From Methanobacterium sp. (GTDB lineage Archaea; Methanobacteriota; Methanobacteria; Methanobacteriales; Methanobacteriaceae), in assembly GCA_003164415.1 (NCBI GenBank), contig PLTK01000201.1:1-7331 (forward strand): a stretch of DNA of 7,331 nucleotides. Direction: 5' to 3'. The notes under the pieces are model-generated. The model searched no databases, was not told the DNA's origin, and saw nothing but the letters and a program-made list of their open reading frames with translations. Of this stretch, positions 5,529-7,331 are shown one piece after another. Position 1 is the stretch's first letter. Each line of letters begins with the position of its first letter. A program made the position numbers and the translations under genes.

Positions 5529-5586
5529 GAATTTTTAAATTACATTTAGTTAACATTTTTTTTATCATTTGCTTAACGCTGATGTC

Positions 5587-7331
5587 TTACTCATTTCGAA
5601 GCCGGGCATAAATAGGTATATCCCTTTTCATGGCATTTAATATGATGGTTGCAAGTTCAATGTCTTTTTTAATCTTAATAGTGCCTTTTTTGCCTACAGT
5701 AGCCGTGAACAAATATTCATTTTCGACTAAAATATCAAAGGGAGTGCCAACTGTATCTTTTCTGAAGTTAAGAACAACGTAGTTGCCTGAAATTTCGGTG
5801 TTGACCGGGAACATATCATCTGCTTCCTGTTCCTCAATGGGTTCAACACCTATACTTATACCTATCTTCCTTTCAACTTCGTCTATGGTCTTACCCTTCT
5901 TACCTATGAGTTTAGCAATATTCTTTTCATCTATATGGACAGTTGCACGTTTATCCGATTTCATACTAACTTCGACTTTTGCATCTGGGATCCTGTTACG
6001 TATTTCTTTGATTATTTCCCTTTCAGCAATTTTCTCTATCGGTGTTTTTTCGTAGGTTGTTGCACCCACATCCATAACAATTGTTTGTTCCCCGTAAGTA
6101 TAAACTTCATGAGCCAAATCGCCCGTTTCAAAGTCTCTTATCTCTATTACAGGTCTTGAAAGGTCTGCTTCAACCATACCTGTCGGTACTTTTACTGTGA
6201 GTTTAATATCGAATATGGCTGCAACTCGTCCTTCATTAATAAATATGGTTGTGTCTACTATGGATGGTATCATTCCAAGTTCAACCCTTCCAATGATTCT
6301 TTGAATTGCATCTATTGGTCTGGTTGCATGTACAACACCTATCATACCAACGCCTGCCAGCCTCATATCCGCGAATATTCTGAAATCTTTGGTTTTACGC
6401 AGCTCATCATAAATGGTATAATCTGGCCGGACTAATAGGAGAATGTCAGCTGTTTTGCTCATATCCTTCTCTAAAGGTGCATATTGGGTTATTTCATCAC
6501 CAACTTGTAGATCACGAGGTGATTCCATTGTCTTTACAATTGCTCCAATGTCTCTGCTATAAAATTCTGCTACAGCCTGTGCAAATGTTGTTTTACCCGC
6601 TCCTGGAGGGCCAGCTATTAATATGCCCTTTGCACTGTTTCTTAACCTGTCAACCAGTTTCTCTGGAAGTTTATAATCATCCATGGACACTTTGGTTATA
6701 GGTCTTACAACAGTTATCTCTACTCCATCTGAGAATGGTGGTCTTGCAATGGATATCCTGTACTCCCTGAATTGAACAACGGTTGCTCCTTCCATCTCTA
6801 TTTCTATAAAACTGTTAAAATCACTTTTTGCCATTTCAGTAATTTCTCTTGCCATCTTTTCAAGTTCTAAATGTTTAAGTGGGTTTGGACTTATTTTAAC
6901 CAGTTTTATATTTCCAGGTGTACCCTTTTTTGCCATGGGTCTGACATTTTCTTTCAGATGTATGGACATGGTTTCGTCGTCAAAATATTTGGCAATGGTA
7001 AGCTCTTTATATCCGATCATTTCTGGTTTAAGGTAAATTGCTTTTAATCCCTGTGCTTCTGCAACTTCTCTCTGTACCCTGTCGCTGGTTATAAGTATTG
7101 CTTCATACTCCCCTGCAGTGTCCCTGATCATGGCATCTATTTCACCACCTTTGGCAAGGGATATCTCATCGGGTGTGGGTCTTCGACCAACATAGGAAAG
7201 TTTTAATTTTCCCTCGGCACAAAGTTTTTGCAGTTGTTTGAGTTCACCTAAACCATTAAAACCAGTTTCTCGTCCTTTATTTGCCTGATTTTCAAGTTCA
7301 GATATAACTGCTTTAGGAACTATAACTTCGC
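5587..7331 (-). CDS. PIN-domain/ATPase/KH protein, PINA-like (5' end outside the window)
   Basis: The frame is open through the right edge, so the 580 residues seen lack the true N-terminus. The ATG at 7129-7131 is internal, because 66 coding residues precede it and are PIN-domain sequence. Numbering from the first full codon, residues 1 to about 110 are a PIN nuclease-like domain with candidate acids E11 (VISELE), D65 (GGEIDAMIRD) and D83 (LITSD). A linker domain leads to a secretion-type ATPase core: Walker A GPPGAGKT (240-247), RPDYTIYDELR (301-311) and a His box GVVHAT (331-336). A KH domain follows (about 453-500) with its GKKG loop at 476-479, then a beta-rich tail of about 80 residues. 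This architecture matches archaeal PINA, a hexameric ATPase reported in Sulfolobus to drive Holliday junction migration and bind the resolvase Hjc. RNA binding through KH is also possible. The VapC-like PIN fold here is not a toxin. Confidence 0.9.
   Translation of the reverse strand, partial: EVIVPKAVISELENQANKGRETGFNGLGELKQLQKLCAEGKLKLSYVGRRPTPDEISLAKGGEIDAMIRDTAGEYEAILITSDRVQREVAEAQGLKAIYLKPEMIGYKELTIAKYFDDETMSIHLKENVRPMAKKGTPGNIKLVKISPNPLKHLELEKMAREITEMAKSDFNSFIEIEMEGATVVQFREYRISIARPPFSDGVEITVVRPITKVSMDDYKLPEKLVDRLRNSAKGILIAGPPGAGKTTFAQAVAEFYSRDIGAIVKTMESPRDLQVGDEITQYAPLEKDMSKTADILLLVRPDYTIYDELRKTKDFRIFADMRLAGVGMIGVVHATRPIDAIQRIIGRVELGMIPSIVDTTIFINEGRVAAIFDIKLTVKVPTGMVEADLSRPVIEIRDFETGDLAHEVYTYGEQTIVMDVGATTYEKTPIEKIAEREIIKEIRNRIPDAKVEVSMKSDKRATVHIDEKNIAKLIGKKGKTIDEVERKIGISIGVEPIEEQEADDMFPVNTEISGNYVVLNFRKDTVGTPFDILVENEYLFTATVGKKGTIKIKKDIELATIILNAMKRDIPIYARLRNE

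Noticed and set aside
5553..5560. Forward-strand T8 run between the PINA-like and TIM-barrel genes
   Set aside because: It would terminate only forward transcripts and no forward gene precedes it. On the minus strand it is an A-run and does not terminate.
7129..7331. Separate VapC-like toxin gene suggested by the PIN sequence at the right edge
   Set aside because: The PIN sequence is in one continuous frame with the Walker ATPase and KH domains, with no stop or new ribosome site between them.

Overview
The window looks like chromosomal DNA of an AT-rich methanogenic euryarchaeon, most likely of the Methanobacteriales (Methanobacterium-like). The reasons are a short archaeal-type tRNA-splicing endonuclease, an F420H2:NADP+ oxidoreductase, an archaeal-type tryptophanyl-tRNA synthetase, a PIN-ATPase-KH protein known from archaea, GGTGAT-type ribosome binding sites and AT-rich TATA-like promoters. 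From memory, the order npdG-endA-trpS-membrane protein-thrC resembles the MTH248-MTH253 region of Methanothermobacter thermautotrophicus. That comparison could not be run here.

All seven convincing genes lie on the minus strand, so transcription runs from right to left. At the right edge is a PIN-domain/ATPase/KH protein (PINA-like) whose start lies outside the window. It is followed after 72 bases by a TIM-barrel metalloenzyme that keeps all nine metal-ligand positions of endonuclease IV. A T-rich stretch about 35-50 bases past that gene probably ends this first transcript.

A 233-base AT-rich gap follows. It carries a good TATA box and an 18-bp palindrome in front of npdG, which must start at TTG. 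From npdG the genes endA, trpS, a SpoIIM/DUF95-family membrane protein and thrC follow with gaps of 50-129 bases. I see no T-run terminator until a T7 tract just past thrC. These five may therefore be read together at least in part, although internal promoters are possible in the gaps.

Functionally, the second group mixes NADPH supply (F420H2:NADP+ oxidoreductase), tRNA maturation and charging (splicing endonuclease beside TrpRS) and threonine synthesis. The endA-trpS pair is suggestive because archaeal pre-tRNA-Trp often contains an intron. The first group pairs a possible recombination/repair ATPase with a possible nuclease-like TIM barrel. I see no mobile element, CRISPR array, tRNA or rRNA. 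The window is mostly a conserved housekeeping region, and the most interesting points are the TIM barrel, the npdG promoter and a few small intergenic signals.
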